Positions 17,256 through 27,702 of a DNA stretch of 64,000 bases are shown here, piece by piece. A model generated the notes under the pieces. The model made no database searches and had not been told where the DNA came from. It saw nothing but the letters and a program-made list of their open reading frames with translations. Origin of the DNA: Anaerolineaceae bacterium (GTDB taxonomy: Bacteria; Chloroflexota; Anaerolineae; Anaerolineales; Villigracilaceae); contig WOUS01000011.1 in the NCBI GenBank assembly GCA_009772985.1, forward strand, positions 1 through 64,000. The letters are read 5' to 3'. Positions within the stretch are counted from its first letter, which is position 1; each line of letters starts with the position of its first letter. The position numbers and the translations under genes were made by a program.

Positions 17256-17285
17256 GGTCTCCACGATGGAGTCCTTCGTTTTTTT
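17256..17285 (+). terminator. Terminator of the zinc-ribbon/TPR gene
   Basis: GGTCTCCA and TGGAGTCC form a stem with one mismatch and a CGA loop, then TTCGTTTTTTT. Confidence 0.7.
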
Positions 17286-17289
17286 GTGG

Positions 17290-17315
17290 TAGGGGCGACG
17301 TATACGTCGCCCCTA
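17290..17315. repeat. Perfect 26-bp palindrome (GTAGGGGCGAC type)
   Basis: TAGGGGCGACGTA is followed immediately by its exact reverse complement. Palindromes beginning GTAGGGGCGAC are familiar as dispersed REP-like elements in several phyla. It lies between the zinc-ribbon/TPR gene and the duplicated panC end. Confidence 0.7.
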
Positions 17316-17320
17316 CGGAT

Positions 17321-17421
17321 TTACCCGATCACAAAATTATCGATCAGTCTTGTCTTCCCCACGAATACTGCCATCGAGAGCAGGGACTTGCCGGTCACCT
17401 GCGTCAGTTCCTCCAGCGTAT
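17321..17421 (-). pseudogene. Duplicated 3' end of panC (remnant)
   Basis: Bases 17330-17419 match panC 17777-17866 without any gap and with about 11 mismatches by my count. The fragment still encodes TGKSLLSMAVFVGKTRLIDNF and a stop at 17321-17323, but has no start or upstream domain. It lies on the far side of the YgiT-type gene, so the two copies form direct repeats around that gene. Confidence 0.85.
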
Positions 17422-17428
17422 TCTGTCT

Positions 17429-17474
17429 GCAAATGCAAACGGAGGCCTCCATAATCATGCAGGAGACCTCCGTT
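17429..17474 (-). terminator. Terminator of the YgiT-type gene
   Basis: On the minus strand ACGGAGGTCTCC and GGAGGCCTCCGT pair with one mismatch around an 11-nt loop, followed by TTGCATTTGC. Confidence 0.6.
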
Positions 17475-17504
17475 GGTCAATTCTTCTTGCGTTTTGACGA
17501 GTAT

Positions 17505-17771
17505 CTACCCAGGCCAGGCGTAGACTGGCACGACAATCTCGCGGCTGGCGTGGCGTCGTCCGCTCAGGTTTTCTTCGATGGTTTTGAGCACGTTGGCGGA
17601 ATAGTAGCGTGTACCGCATTGTGTACATACACCGGCCGGAACATTCTCCAGCAGGACATAATTGCCTTTGACCTTGCGGTGCATGGTCACGCGCTTTTCA
17701 ACAATTTCACCGCTGCAATATTCGCAAGTTTCTCCGTGCCAGAAATTTTCGGCCATAATCTCTCGCATCAT
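17505..17771 (-). CDS. YgiT/MqsA-type zinc-finger protein
   Basis: This protein has 88 residues. A four-cysteine zinc finger, CEYCSGEIVEKRVT and later GVCTQCGTRYYS, is followed by a helix (ANVLKTIEENL). That is the YgiT-type zinc finger found in MqsA-like antitoxins and in small stand-alone proteins. Its first ATG overlaps the panC stop as ATGA; a second ATG at 17756 is possible. No toxin partner (MqsR or DUF4258) is adjacent, and it lacks the DNA-binding HTH domain of full MqsA. It is bracketed by the direct repeat of the panC 3' end, so it appears to have been inserted there. Confidence 0.8.
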   Translation of the reverse strand: MMREIMAENFWHGETCEYCSGEIVEKRVTMHRKVKGNYVLLENVPAGVCTQCGTRYYSANVLKTIEENLSGRRHASREIVVPVYAWPG

Positions 17772-18601
17772 TCCAACACAAAATTATCGATTAGCCTTGT
17801 TTTCCCCACGAATACCGCCATCGAGAGCAGGGACTTGCCGGTCACTTTCTCCAACTCTTCCAGCGTGTCGTAGTCCGCGCAGGAGGCGTATTGCAGGCGC
17901 GCCAGCGGCTCGGCGCTGATGGTCCCGGTCAGGATGCGGCGTAAAGCCTCCGCGTCCCGCTCGCCTTGTTCATGGGCGGCTTTGGCGGCGGTCAACGCGC
18001 GGAAGAGCACGGTCGCGGCTTTGCGCTCCTCGGGGTTCAGGTACGTGTTCCGGCTGGACATGGCCAGTCCGTCCGCTTCGCGCACGGTCGGGCAGACGAC
18101 GATCTCGATGGGGAAGTTCAGGTCCTTTGTCATGCGCCGGATGACCGCCGCCTGCTGGGCGTCCTTCTGACCAAAGTAGGCTTTCTGCGGCTGAACAGCA
18201 TTGAATAACTTGGCGACGACGGTCGTCACGCCGCGGAAGTGGCCGGGGCGCTGCGCGCCCTCCAGCGGGGCGGTCAGCCCCTCGACCGTGATCCAGGTCT
18301 GGAACCCGGGCGGGTACATGACCTCGGGCGTGGGCGTCCAGACCAGGTCCGCGCCGGCGGCTTCGAGCAGGGCCAGGTCGCGCGGCAGGTCGCGGGGATA
18401 TTTTGCCAGGTCCTCGTTCGGTCCGAACTGGGCCGGGTTGACGAAGATGCTGACGATCACGCCGGCACATTCCCGGCGGGCGCGTTCGACCAGCGAGATG
18501 TGCCCGGCGTGGAGGAAGCCCATGGTGGGGACCAGGCCAACCGGTCCGGGGAGGAGCGGGCGGGCGGCGTTCAGTTCCTGGATGGAGGAGACGATTTTCA
18601 T
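17768..18601 (-). CDS. panC: Pantoate-beta-alanine ligase
   Basis: This enzyme joins pantoate and beta-alanine using ATP, the last step of pantothenate (coenzyme A precursor) synthesis. The 277-residue protein shows PTMGFLHAGH (nucleotide-binding HIGH-like motif), VSIFVNPAQFGPNEDL, AYFGQKDAQQ and the SSRNTYL motif. ATG 18601 gives the family N-terminus MKIVSSIQEL; the 12 residues upstream in frame are unlike the family. The stop overlaps the YgiT-type start by four bases. The last ~30 codons are duplicated at 17330-17419. No panB or panD is nearby. Confidence 0.97.
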   Translation of the reverse strand: MKIVSSIQELNAARPLLPGPVGLVPTMGFLHAGHISLVERARRECAGVIVSIFVNPAQFGPNEDLAKYPRDLPRDLALLEAAGADLVWTPTPEVMYPPGFQTWITVEGLTAPLEGAQRPGHFRGVTTVVAKLFNAVQPQKAYFGQKDAQQAAVIRRMTKDLNFPIEIVVCPTVREADGLAMSSRNTYLNPEERKAATVLFRALTAAKAAHEQGERDAEALRRILTGTISAEPLARLQYASCADYDTLEELEKVTGKSLLSMAVFVGKTRLIDNFVLE

Positions 18602-18691
18602 ACGCAATCCCAAAGAATTCCCAGTTGACAAACCCAAAATTCAGGTTACACTACTAATAATACTCTTTCTATCCGATAAAAGGAGGATGAA

Positions 18692-18889
18692 ATGGCGTTT
18701 TCGTTCAAGAATTCCAAAGGCAAGACCTACTTTCTGCATGCCAAGAAAGTCCAGCGTGCCGGCGGCAAGGTGACAACCCTGTTCTATTTTGCCGGCGATG
18801 TGCGCCCCAACGAGGCCCTCGACAGCGTCCCGGCCGGGTACGAAGTGGTCGAAATGAAAACAGGGATGCCGGTGCTCAAGAAGAAATAA
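18692..18889 (+). CDS. Small conserved hypothetical protein (65 aa)
   Basis: The protein is basic and soluble: MAFSFKNSKGKTYFLHAKKV, a central TTLFYFAGDVRP strand pair, and a Lys-rich end. AAAGGAGG lies 8 nt before ATG 18692. Reading-frame quality and GC-rich codon use match neighbouring genes, so it is real. I do not recognise a family, although similar 60-70-residue proteins occur in Anaerolineae. It lies 44 nt before ssb and may share its transcript. Confidence 0.7.
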   Translation: MAFSFKNSKGKTYFLHAKKVQRAGGKVTTLFYFAGDVRPNEALDSVPAGYEVVEMKTGMPVLKKK

Positions 18890-18933
18890 CCCCTTTCCCG
18901 TTCCGTTCACAAATCTTTCAGGAGGAGATCAAT

Positions 18934-19320
18934 ATGCCAGCGCTCAATCGTGTTCAACTGATCGGAAACCTTGGCAAGGATCCCGAGTCTCGCTTCACGC
19001 CCACTGGCAAGAAGGTGGCGCATTTCAGCCTGGCGGTCAATAACCGCTGGAAGTCGGCCGAGGGCGAGATGAAGGAATACACCGAATGGGTCAATGTGGA
19101 GGCCTGGGGGCGGCTGGGCGAGATCTGCCAGCAGTACCTGCACAAGGGCAGCCTGGTGTACGTGGAGGGCCGCCTGAAGACCGACAAGTACGAGGACAAG
19201 GGCGGCGAAACCAAGTACTATACCAAGGTGGTCGCCCTCCAGCTCCAGATGCTGGACAAGAAGCCGAGCGAGGAGCCGGTGGCGACGGTGGAGGAGGCGG
19301 CTGCCGAGTACGAAGCGTAA
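18934..19320 (+). CDS. ssb: Single-stranded DNA-binding protein
   Basis: This 128-residue protein binds single-stranded DNA during replication and repair. The OB fold is clear: LNRVQLIGNLGKDPESRFTP, WVNVEAWGRLGEICQQYLHK, and YVEGRLKTDKYEDKGG. The C-terminal tail is short and acidic (VATVEEAAAEYEA) and lacks the DDDIPF-type end that recruits partner proteins in Proteobacteria and Firmicutes. ATG 18934 follows AGGAGGAG. It is the last gene before a convergent repeat/terminator shared with pepF. Confidence 0.95.
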   Translation: MPALNRVQLIGNLGKDPESRFTPTGKKVAHFSLAVNNRWKSAEGEMKEYTEWVNVEAWGRLGEICQQYLHKGSLVYVEGRLKTDKYEDKGGETKYYTKVVALQLQMLDKKPSEEPVATVEEAAAEYEA

Positions 19321-19323
19321 GGC

Positions 19324-19418
19324 AAGTAATAAGTAACGAGTAAGAAGTAAAAAGGCGTAAACGTGACGAATCGCGTTTACGCCTTTGCATATTACTTCTT
19401 GCTTTTTACTTATGACTT
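19324..19418. repeat. Inverted 7-bp tandem word element (AAGTAAN) with central hairpin
   Basis: Four words (AAGTAAT, AAGTAAC, GAGTAAG, AAGTAAA) run in register at 19324-19351. Four complementary words (ATTACTT, CTTGCTT, TTTACTT, ATGACTT) run at 19391-19418. Between them GGCGTAAACG and CGTTTACGCC form a stem that can terminate transcription on both strands. The stop codon and last two codons of pepF lie inside the right arm. Confidence 0.85.
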
Positions 19419-21176
19419 CATCTTCTCCAACTCATCCACCAGTTTTGCCAGCACGTCGAAGCCGCCCTGCCAGAAGGCCTCCGAGCGGATGTCGATGCCG
19501 GCCTCGGCGCAGATCTTCGCCGGGGCTTCCGATCCGCCTGCGGAGAGGATCTTGACGTAGCGCGGCTTGAAGGACTCGCCCTCCGCCTTATACTGCTGGT
19601 AGAGCGCCAGCACGAGCAGCTGCCCGAAGGCGTAGGCGTAGACGTAGAAGGGGGTGTGGTAGATGTGCGGGATGGAGATCCATTCCCACTTGAATTCGTC
19701 GCCGACTTCGACCGCGCTGCCGAACTGTTCTTTTAGGTTTTCCATGTAGGCGGCGGCCAGTTCGTCCGCCGAGGCGTTGTCCTGGATCATCTTGTGCGCC
19801 TGTTTCTCGAACATGGCGAAGAACGACTGGCGCATGATGGTGGCGTAGGCGTCGTCTATCTGGCGGAACAGGAGGTCGCGGCGGACCGACGCGTCGGTCT
19901 CGGTGGCGAGCAGTTTATCCACCAGCATCATCTCGCCGAAGGTGGAGGCGGTCTCGGCCAGCGGCAGGGACGAGTGGAAGGTGAATACGCTGTGTTTCTC
20001 GGCCAGCATGGAGTGGATGGCGTGGCCGAGTTCGTGCGCCATGGTGGCTACGTCGTCGGCGCGGCCCTGGTAGTTGAGTTTGACCCACGGCGTCATGCCG
20101 GGCACGACGCTGGCGCAGAATGCTCCGCTCTGCTTGCCCTTGCGGACTTCGCTGTCGAGGTGGTTGTCGTCGAAGACGCGCCGCGCCTGTTTGCCAAAGT
20201 CGGGATGGAACGAGGCAAAGGATTCCAGCACCATTGCGGCGGCTTTGTCGAAATCGTATTGCTTGTCCGATTTGACCACCGGGGCGTAGATGTCGCAGCG
20301 GCGGAGTTTGTCCATGCCAAGCAGGCGCGCCTTGAGCCGGAAGAAACGCTGGAAGACGGCGGTGTTCTTCTTCGCTACTTTCAGCAGGGCTTCCACGGCC
20401 TCGTCGGGGATGTCGTTGCCGAGGTTGCGCGCCGCGATGGGATTGGCGAACCGGCGCAGGGTCAGGTTTTCGTTGCGCCAGTCGCGGGACAGGGCCTGGT
20501 ACATCTGGCCGAGGATGGCGCTGTCCTGCCCGTAGACGCGGTAGAGTTCCTGGTAGGCGCGGGCGCGCAGGTCGGGGTCCGCCTGGCGGACGAGGGACAT
20601 CAGTTCGCCGCGGGTCAGTTCCTTCGTCTGCCCGTCCACTTCCACTTTGTAGACGTAGCGGTTGGTGATGGAATCGTAGAGCGTGACGATGGCGTTGTTG
20701 CCGGTCACGTTCTTCAGGTTGACGATCTTCTCTTCGGCTTCGGTGAGCGTGTGCGGCTTGAACTTGCGCATCACTTCGAGGTAGTAGCGGTAGTCGCCGG
20801 AGGCGTCCATCAGGCGGCGGGTATTGGCATCATCGAGGTCTTTCCACCACAGGCTGAAGAACAGGGTGCGGTTCTCCATCTCGGCCATGAACTGCTGGAT
20901 GCGCCCGAGCAGGCCCTGGATGCGCTGGTCCTGCGTGTCGGCGGCGAAGGCCAGCCCGGCGAAGGTGTACATTTTGTTTGCCAGGCGGGTGCCTTCCTCG
21001 AGGTCCTGCACGATCTCGAGGAAACTGCTGACCGGCATGTCCGGTTTCAACTGCGGGCGCAGTTTCTCGAAACCGGCGACGTGCCCGTCCAGTTTTTTGA
21101 AGGCAGATTCCAGTTCCGGGCTGTCGAGGCCGGGGAAGAGGTCGGTGAGCGACCAGGGGGAGAGTTGATAGGGCAT
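19410..21176 (-). CDS. pepF: M3-family oligoendopeptidase
   Basis: This cytoplasmic zinc peptidase cleaves short peptides. The 588-residue protein fits the PepF/M3B length, and the zinc site is His381-Glu382-Leu-Gly-His385 in MAHELGHAIH with the downstream Glu in ETASTFGEMM. The C-terminal IYHTPFYVYAYAFGQLL is typical of the family. Start ATG 21176 has AAAGGAG upstream. Its last residues Lys-Ser and stop are encoded by the 7-bp word repeat, suggesting that the repeat replaced the native 3' end. Upstream on the same strand lie the HEPN and MNT genes. Confidence 0.95.
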   Translation of the reverse strand: MPYQLSPWSLTDLFPGLDSPELESAFKKLDGHVAGFEKLRPQLKPDMPVSSFLEIVQDLEEGTRLANKMYTFAGLAFAADTQDQRIQGLLGRIQQFMAEMENRTLFFSLWWKDLDDANTRRLMDASGDYRYYLEVMRKFKPHTLTEAEEKIVNLKNVTGNNAIVTLYDSITNRYVYKVEVDGQTKELTRGELMSLVRQADPDLRARAYQELYRVYGQDSAILGQMYQALSRDWRNENLTLRRFANPIAARNLGNDIPDEAVEALLKVAKKNTAVFQRFFRLKARLLGMDKLRRCDIYAPVVKSDKQYDFDKAAAMVLESFASFHPDFGKQARRVFDDNHLDSEVRKGKQSGAFCASVVPGMTPWVKLNYQGRADDVATMAHELGHAIHSMLAEKHSVFTFHSSLPLAETASTFGEMMLVDKLLATETDASVRRDLLFRQIDDAYATIMRQSFFAMFEKQAHKMIQDNASADELAAAYMENLKEQFGSAVEVGDEFKWEWISIPHIYHTPFYVYAYAFGQLLVLALYQQYKAEGESFKPRYVKILSAGGSEAPAKICAEAGIDIRSEAFWQGGFDVLAKLVDELEKMKS

Positions 21177-21197
21177 GCGGCTCCTTTGATGGATGGA

Positions 21198-21581
21198 TTA
21201 CTTGTGCAATAATTTTTCGCGAACGAATTGACGAGTCTGTCTGGCCTGCTGGAAGGACCGTTCGGCAATCTCAATAGAAACATCCATGCCGGGATAACGC
21301 ACGGCCACCGAGTAACTTTCCAACTGGCGCATGTTGCCGCGCAAACCTTCGAAATCCCGATCCAGGGACACGCATAGATCGAGCAGGGGCATCAGGTTGT
21401 GGCGCGGTAAAAATTGTACGCCATGTTCTTGCAAAAAGGCTTTGAGGTACTTTTCGGCGCATTGCTGGCAATGGAAGCAAGCCGTATCGGGGATGGGAAA
21501 TTCACCCGCATGGAGCGCCAGGTCAGCCGTATAAAAGTCGTTCTCAGCCTTGGCAACCCACTCGCTAGTGAGTTCTTCCAT
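21198..21581 (-). CDS. HEPN-domain protein (toxin-side partner of MNT)
   Basis: This 127-residue all-helical protein has the HEPN pattern: EWVAKAENDFYTADLAL, ACFHCQQCAEKYLKAFLQEHG, LPRHNLMPLLDLC and SVAVRYPGM. In MNT-HEPN pairs the HEPN protein acts as an RNase or growth-arrest toxin that the nucleotidyltransferase controls by adenylylation. It overlaps the MNT gene by 17 nt on the same strand, as expected for a coupled pair. An exact Rx4-6H catalytic motif is not obvious to me, so activity is uncertain. Confidence 0.85.
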   Translation of the reverse strand: MEELTSEWVAKAENDFYTADLALHAGEFPIPDTACFHCQQCAEKYLKAFLQEHGVQFLPRHNLMPLLDLCVSLDRDFEGLRGNMRQLESYSVAVRYPGMDVSIEIAERSFQQARQTRQFVREKLLHK

Positions 21582-21933
21582 ACAACACTTTCCCTCTTTG
21601 GGTTACGTCGCGCAGGAACCAGTCCCCCAGTTTTTTTCGCCTTTCGAGTACGTCTCTTGAACGTACAATAACATCCACGCTGAAGGAGAGCAGCGGCAGG
21701 GATTCCATGATATCCAGCGCTGTTTCCATTTCCCCTTTGGGCGAGTCCATCACAATCAGCAGATCCACGTCACTCCAGCCGTCGGGCTTGCCATACGCGT
21801 GAGACCCGAAAAGGATGATCTCTTCCGGATTAAAGCGCTCCACAATGTGGGCTGCCATGGCTCGGATGGTGCGCATGGGAATACGCTTGCGCTGGTTCAC
21901 CGGGGGAACTTGAAAGGTTGTCTGTGTCGCCAT
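21565..21933 (-). CDS. Minimal nucleotidyltransferase (MNT antitoxin-like)
   Basis: This protein has 122 residues from ATG 21933. The polymerase-beta fold signature LFGSHAYGKPDGWSDVDLLIV holds the GS motif and the DxD catalytic pair, and a later acidic position (SVDVIV) completes the site. MNT proteins adenylylate or otherwise neutralise partner HEPN toxins. I chose 21933 over 21954 because a TATAAT lies 6 nt upstream and the earlier ATG overlaps the ychF stop. With the HEPN gene it forms a type VII-like toxin-antitoxin module. Confidence 0.85.
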   Translation of the reverse strand: MATQTTFQVPPVNQRKRIPMRTIRAMAAHIVERFNPEEIILFGSHAYGKPDGWSDVDLLIVMDSPKGEMETALDIMESLPLLSFSVDVIVRSRDVLERRKKLGDWFLRDVTQRGKVLYGRTH

Positions 21934-21939
21934 GGCTGC

Positions 21940-21945
21940 ATTATA
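21940..21945 (-). promoter_or_regulatory. -10 box of the MNT-HEPN pair (leaderless)
   Basis: TATAAT on the minus strand ends 6 nt before ATG 21933, placing transcription start at the start codon. Any -35 box lies in the end of ychF. Confidence 0.45.
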
Positions 21946-21950
21946 CGCCA

Positions 21951-23009
21951 TCACACATTGAACCGGATGTGGACGATGTCCCCATCCGTGACAATGTATT
22001 CCTTGCCTTCCAGCCGCAGTTTGCCTTTGGATTTGGCCTCCGCCATCCCGCCCAGTTCGAGCAGGTCCTGGCAGGCCACCACCTCGGCGCGGACGAATCC
22101 ATGCGCCAGGTCGGTGTGGATCTCGCCCGCCGCCTCGACCGCGGTGGCGCTGCGTTTCGTCGTCCAGGCGCGCACCTCGTCCTCGCCCACGGTGAAGAAC
22201 GACTGCTGGTCGAGCAGGTCGTAGGAGATCTTGATCATGCGGTTCAGCGAGAGTTCGGTGATGCCGTATTCCTGCATAAAGACGGACGCGTCGTCGGGCG
22301 GAAGTTGGGCGATTTCCATTTCCAGTTTGCCCTGCAGGGCGACGATGGGCGAGTCGGTCTGGACCTCAGGCCCGGTCTGCCCCTCGCCAAGATTCAGCAG
22401 CACGAGCAGTGGTTTGCGCGTCAGCAGGCCGAAGCCGGAGAGGTGTTTCTCTTCTTCGGCGGAAATTTCCACGCCCCGCAGGGGTTTCTCCGCCGAAAGG
22501 ATCTCGTGCAGGCGGGTGAATACCGCCGTCTGGCGTTCGTTGAGCGCCTTGTCGGTGCCGCCTTTTTTGCGCTCCTCTGCCAGCCGTTCCAGTTTGCGCT
22601 CGACGGTGATCAGGTCGTTCAGGAGCAGTTCCGCGTCCATCGAAATGATGTCACGCGCCGGGCCCACGCTCCCGGAGGGATGCGGGACGCTGTCGTCGGC
22701 GAAACAGCGGACAACGTGGATCAGCCCGTCCATCTGCGTCAACTGGTTCAGCAGCGGACCGGCGAACCCGCTTTTGGCCGCGCCCCCTTCCAGCCCGGCG
22801 ATGTCGGCGTAGGTCACCTTGGCGTAGATGGTCTTCTTCGGCTTGAACATGGCCGAGAGGCTGTCCACGCGCGGGTCGGGCACATCCACCACCGCGGTGT
22901 GGACCTCGATGCGCCCCGCCGAGGCGGTGGTCGGCGCGTGGCCGCGCGTCAGGGCGTTGAAGAGCGTGGTTTTGCCGGATTGGGGGAAGCCAATGATGCC
23001 TAGTTTCAT
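21951..23009 (-). CDS. ychF: YchF-type redox-regulated ATPase (OLA1 family)
   Basis: This universal Obg-related P-loop ATPase binds ribosomes and prefers ATP to GTP. The 352-residue protein has GFPQSGKTTLFNALT (P-loop), DVPDPRVDSLS, YADIAGLEGGAA (switch II region) and LLNLGEG. The last has the NxxE motif that replaces the GTP-specific NKxD and gives ATP preference. The C-terminal TGS-like domain ends in IVTDGDIVHIRFNV. It is followed directly by the MNT-HEPN pair and lies divergent from tRNA-Leu. Confidence 0.96.
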   Translation of the reverse strand: MKLGIIGFPQSGKTTLFNALTRGHAPTTASAGRIEVHTAVVDVPDPRVDSLSAMFKPKKTIYAKVTYADIAGLEGGAAKSGFAGPLLNQLTQMDGLIHVVRCFADDSVPHPSGSVGPARDIISMDAELLLNDLITVERKLERLAEERKKGGTDKALNERQTAVFTRLHEILSAEKPLRGVEISAEEEKHLSGFGLLTRKPLLVLLNLGEGQTGPEVQTDSPIVALQGKLEMEIAQLPPDDASVFMQEYGITELSLNRMIKISYDLLDQQSFFTVGEDEVRAWTTKRSATAVEAAGEIHTDLAHGFVRAEVVACQDLLELGGMAEAKSKGKLRLEGKEYIVTDGDIVHIRFNV

Positions 23010-23050
23010 CTTGTCCTGTAGTTGTGGTAAAATCTGGGCGCTGTGTTGTG

Positions 23051-23071
23051 GCGCAAATTGTCAATTTGCGC
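23051..23071. repeat. GCGCAA-type perfect palindrome
   Basis: GCGCAAATT and AATTTGCGC pair around GTC, ending 3 nt before the tRNA-Leu gene. It belongs with the palindrome at 5392-5410. Confidence 0.6.
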
Positions 23072-23074
23072 AAC

Positions 23075-23158
23075 GCCGGAGTGGCGGAACTGGCAGACGC
23101 GCACGACTCAAACTCGTGTACCCGCAAGGGTATGAGGGTTCAAGTCCCTCCTTCGGCA
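23075..23158 (+). tRNA. tRNA-Leu (anticodon CAA)
   Basis: An 84-nt class II tRNA with acceptor GCCGGAG/CTTCGGC, a long variable arm (TACCCGCAAGGGTA) and TTCAAGT in the T-loop. The anticodon loop CTCAAAC gives CAA. No CCA is encoded; the discriminator is A. Confidence 0.96.
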
Positions 23159-23382
23159 TTATATCATCCCTTTGTCGGGGAGTAGCGCCCGCGGTTTTTG
23201 CGGGACAGGCAGTCGTCATCACGGGGCGCAAGCCCCCGGTTGCCTGTGCGCACCAGCGTTCGCGAGACCGCCAGCCGGCGGCCTCGCTTTTCTTTTTGGC
23301 GCCCCTCGTGTTGGTTTTTTCCCCGGTTTCGACCCGGATGGGATAAAATAACCGAAATCCCGCCTGTCAGACCGGAGGCCCT
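23159..23382 (+). other. tRNA-Leu trailer with stem-loop and terminator
   Basis: A compound hairpin (ACAGGCA...TGCCTGT enclosing GGGGCGCAAGCCCC) lies near 23206-23248. A strong terminator follows at 23262-23297: GCGAG-CCGCC with GGCGGCCTCGC, then TTTTCTTTTT. The first hairpin has no known match to me and could be part of a small RNA. A -10-like TAAAAT before glgC is near 23344. Confidence 0.5.
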
Positions 23383-24639
23383 ATGCCTGCCATGAATGAC
23401 ATCCTGGCCCTCATCCTCGGCGGCGGACGCGGCTCACGCCTGCATCCGCTTACGAAAATGCGCTCCAAGCCAGCGGTCCCGATTGCCGGGAAATACCGCT
23501 TGATTGATATCCCCATCAGCAATTGCATCAACTCCGGCATCTACCGGATTGACGTGCTGACCCAGTTCAACTCGCATTCGCTTCACCGGCACATTTCCCA
23601 GACCTACAACTTCGACGCCTTCCATCTCGGCTTTGTCGAGATCCTGGCCGCCGAGCAGACGCCCGAATCGGCAGACTGGTACCAGGGTACCGCCGATGCC
23701 GTCCGCAAGCAGTTGTTCCAGTTGCGCGCCTCGCGCGCCAAACACATCCTTGTGCTGGCCGGCGACCACCTCTACCGCATGGACTATGCCCCGATGGCCG
23801 AGTTCCACTGGCAGCGCGGGGCAGACATCACCGTGGCGGTCCAGCCGGTGAGGCGTGAAGACGCCTCCCGTTTCGGCCTCCTGAAACGCGCGTCCGATGG
23901 GCGCATCACCGATTTCGCGGAAAAGCCGGAAGACGCCGCCACGCAGCAAAAATTCGCCAGCCGCCCCGACGAGGCGCGCCCCTTCCTCGGCTCGATGGGT
24001 ATCTATCTCTTCGAGACCGGGGCGCTGATTGACCTGCTGACCGCCAACCCCGATTTCGACGACTTCGGCTCGGACATCATCCCGCACGCCATCAAAAACT
24101 ACTCCGTTCACGGCTTCGACTTCGACGGCTACTGGGCCGACATCGGGACCATCCGCTCCTTCTACGAGACCAACCTGGACCTGACGGCCGCCGACCCGCC
24201 CTTCGACTTCTACGACCCCTTGCATCCCATCTACACCCATGCCCGCTTCCTGCCCGGCTCGGCAGTGGAAGACAGCCTGCTCAAGGATGTCCTGCTGGCC
24301 GAAGGCTGCCGCATCCAGAAGGCGGAGATTTCGCACTCGGTCATCGGCGTGCGCTCGGTCATCGCTGCCGGAACGGTCATCCGCGACAGCGTCTTGATGG
24401 GCGCGGACTACTACACGTCCGGCCAGCCCGACCTGCCGCCCATCGGCATCGGCCCGGGCTGCCACATCGAAGGCGCCATCATTGACAAGAATGCCCGCAT
24501 CGGTGCGCAGGTGGTCATCCGCCCCTTCCCGCGCGGGACGGAACTCGACCGGGAAAATTGGGTTGTGCAGGACGGCATTGTGGTCATCCCGAAGGATGCC
24601 ATCATCCCGTCCGGCACGCACATCGAGCCGTCCGCATGA
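23383..24639 (+). CDS. glgC: Glucose-1-phosphate adenylyltransferase
   Basis: This enzyme makes ADP-glucose from ATP and glucose-1-phosphate, the committed step of bacterial glycogen synthesis. The 418-residue protein shows LILGGGRGSRLHPLTKMRSKPAVP (nucleotide binding), FLGSMGIYLF, the substrate block YWADIGTIRSFYE, and a C-terminal left-handed beta-helix with hexapeptides such as IDKNARIGAQVVI. GGAGG precedes ATG 23383; ATG 23392 is an alternative. No other glg gene is adjacent. Confidence 0.96.
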   Translation: MPAMNDILALILGGGRGSRLHPLTKMRSKPAVPIAGKYRLIDIPISNCINSGIYRIDVLTQFNSHSLHRHISQTYNFDAFHLGFVEILAAEQTPESADWYQGTADAVRKQLFQLRASRAKHILVLAGDHLYRMDYAPMAEFHWQRGADITVAVQPVRREDASRFGLLKRASDGRITDFAEKPEDAATQQKFASRPDEARPFLGSMGIYLFETGALIDLLTANPDFDDFGSDIIPHAIKNYSVHGFDFDGYWADIGTIRSFYETNLDLTAADPPFDFYDPLHPIYTHARFLPGSAVEDSLLKDVLLAEGCRIQKAEISHSVIGVRSVIAAGTVIRDSVLMGADYYTSGQPDLPPIGIGPGCHIEGAIIDKNARIGAQVVIRPFPRGTELDRENWVVQDGIVVIPKDAIIPSGTHIEPSA

Positions 24640-24693
24640 TCGTTCGTTACCAGACTGCGCGTCTAAAAAATATTCCATTGGAGAATTAGGTTT

Positions 24694-27660
<2,967 letters not shown>

Positions 27661-27664
27661 ACTA

Positions 27665-27691
27665 CGGAGGGCGGCCGCCAGGCCGCCCTCG
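27665..27691 (+). terminator. Hairpin after the calcium pump gene
   Basis: GAGGGCGGCC and GGCCGCCCTC pair around GCCA with no T-tract. It may act as a weak terminator or an mRNA stabiliser. Confidence 0.4.
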
Positions 27692-27702
27692 CTTATCCTG
27701 CC

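Larger units (their letters stand above)
14647..17285. other. AT-rich accessory island of three orphan genes
   Basis: Between the receptor terminator and the panC region the base composition changes abruptly from GC-rich to AT-rich and codon use shifts to A/T-ending codons. Three same-strand genes of unknown function lie here, separated by GC-rich spacers, one of which is attC-like. No integrase or transposase is visible. This looks like horizontally acquired, cassette-like DNA. Confidence 0.6.

Noticed and set aside
18690-19320. Possible missing acidic SSB tail due to frameshift
   Set aside because: The frame is intact to a normal stop and no DDDIPF-like sequence appears in other frames; the short tail seems natural here.
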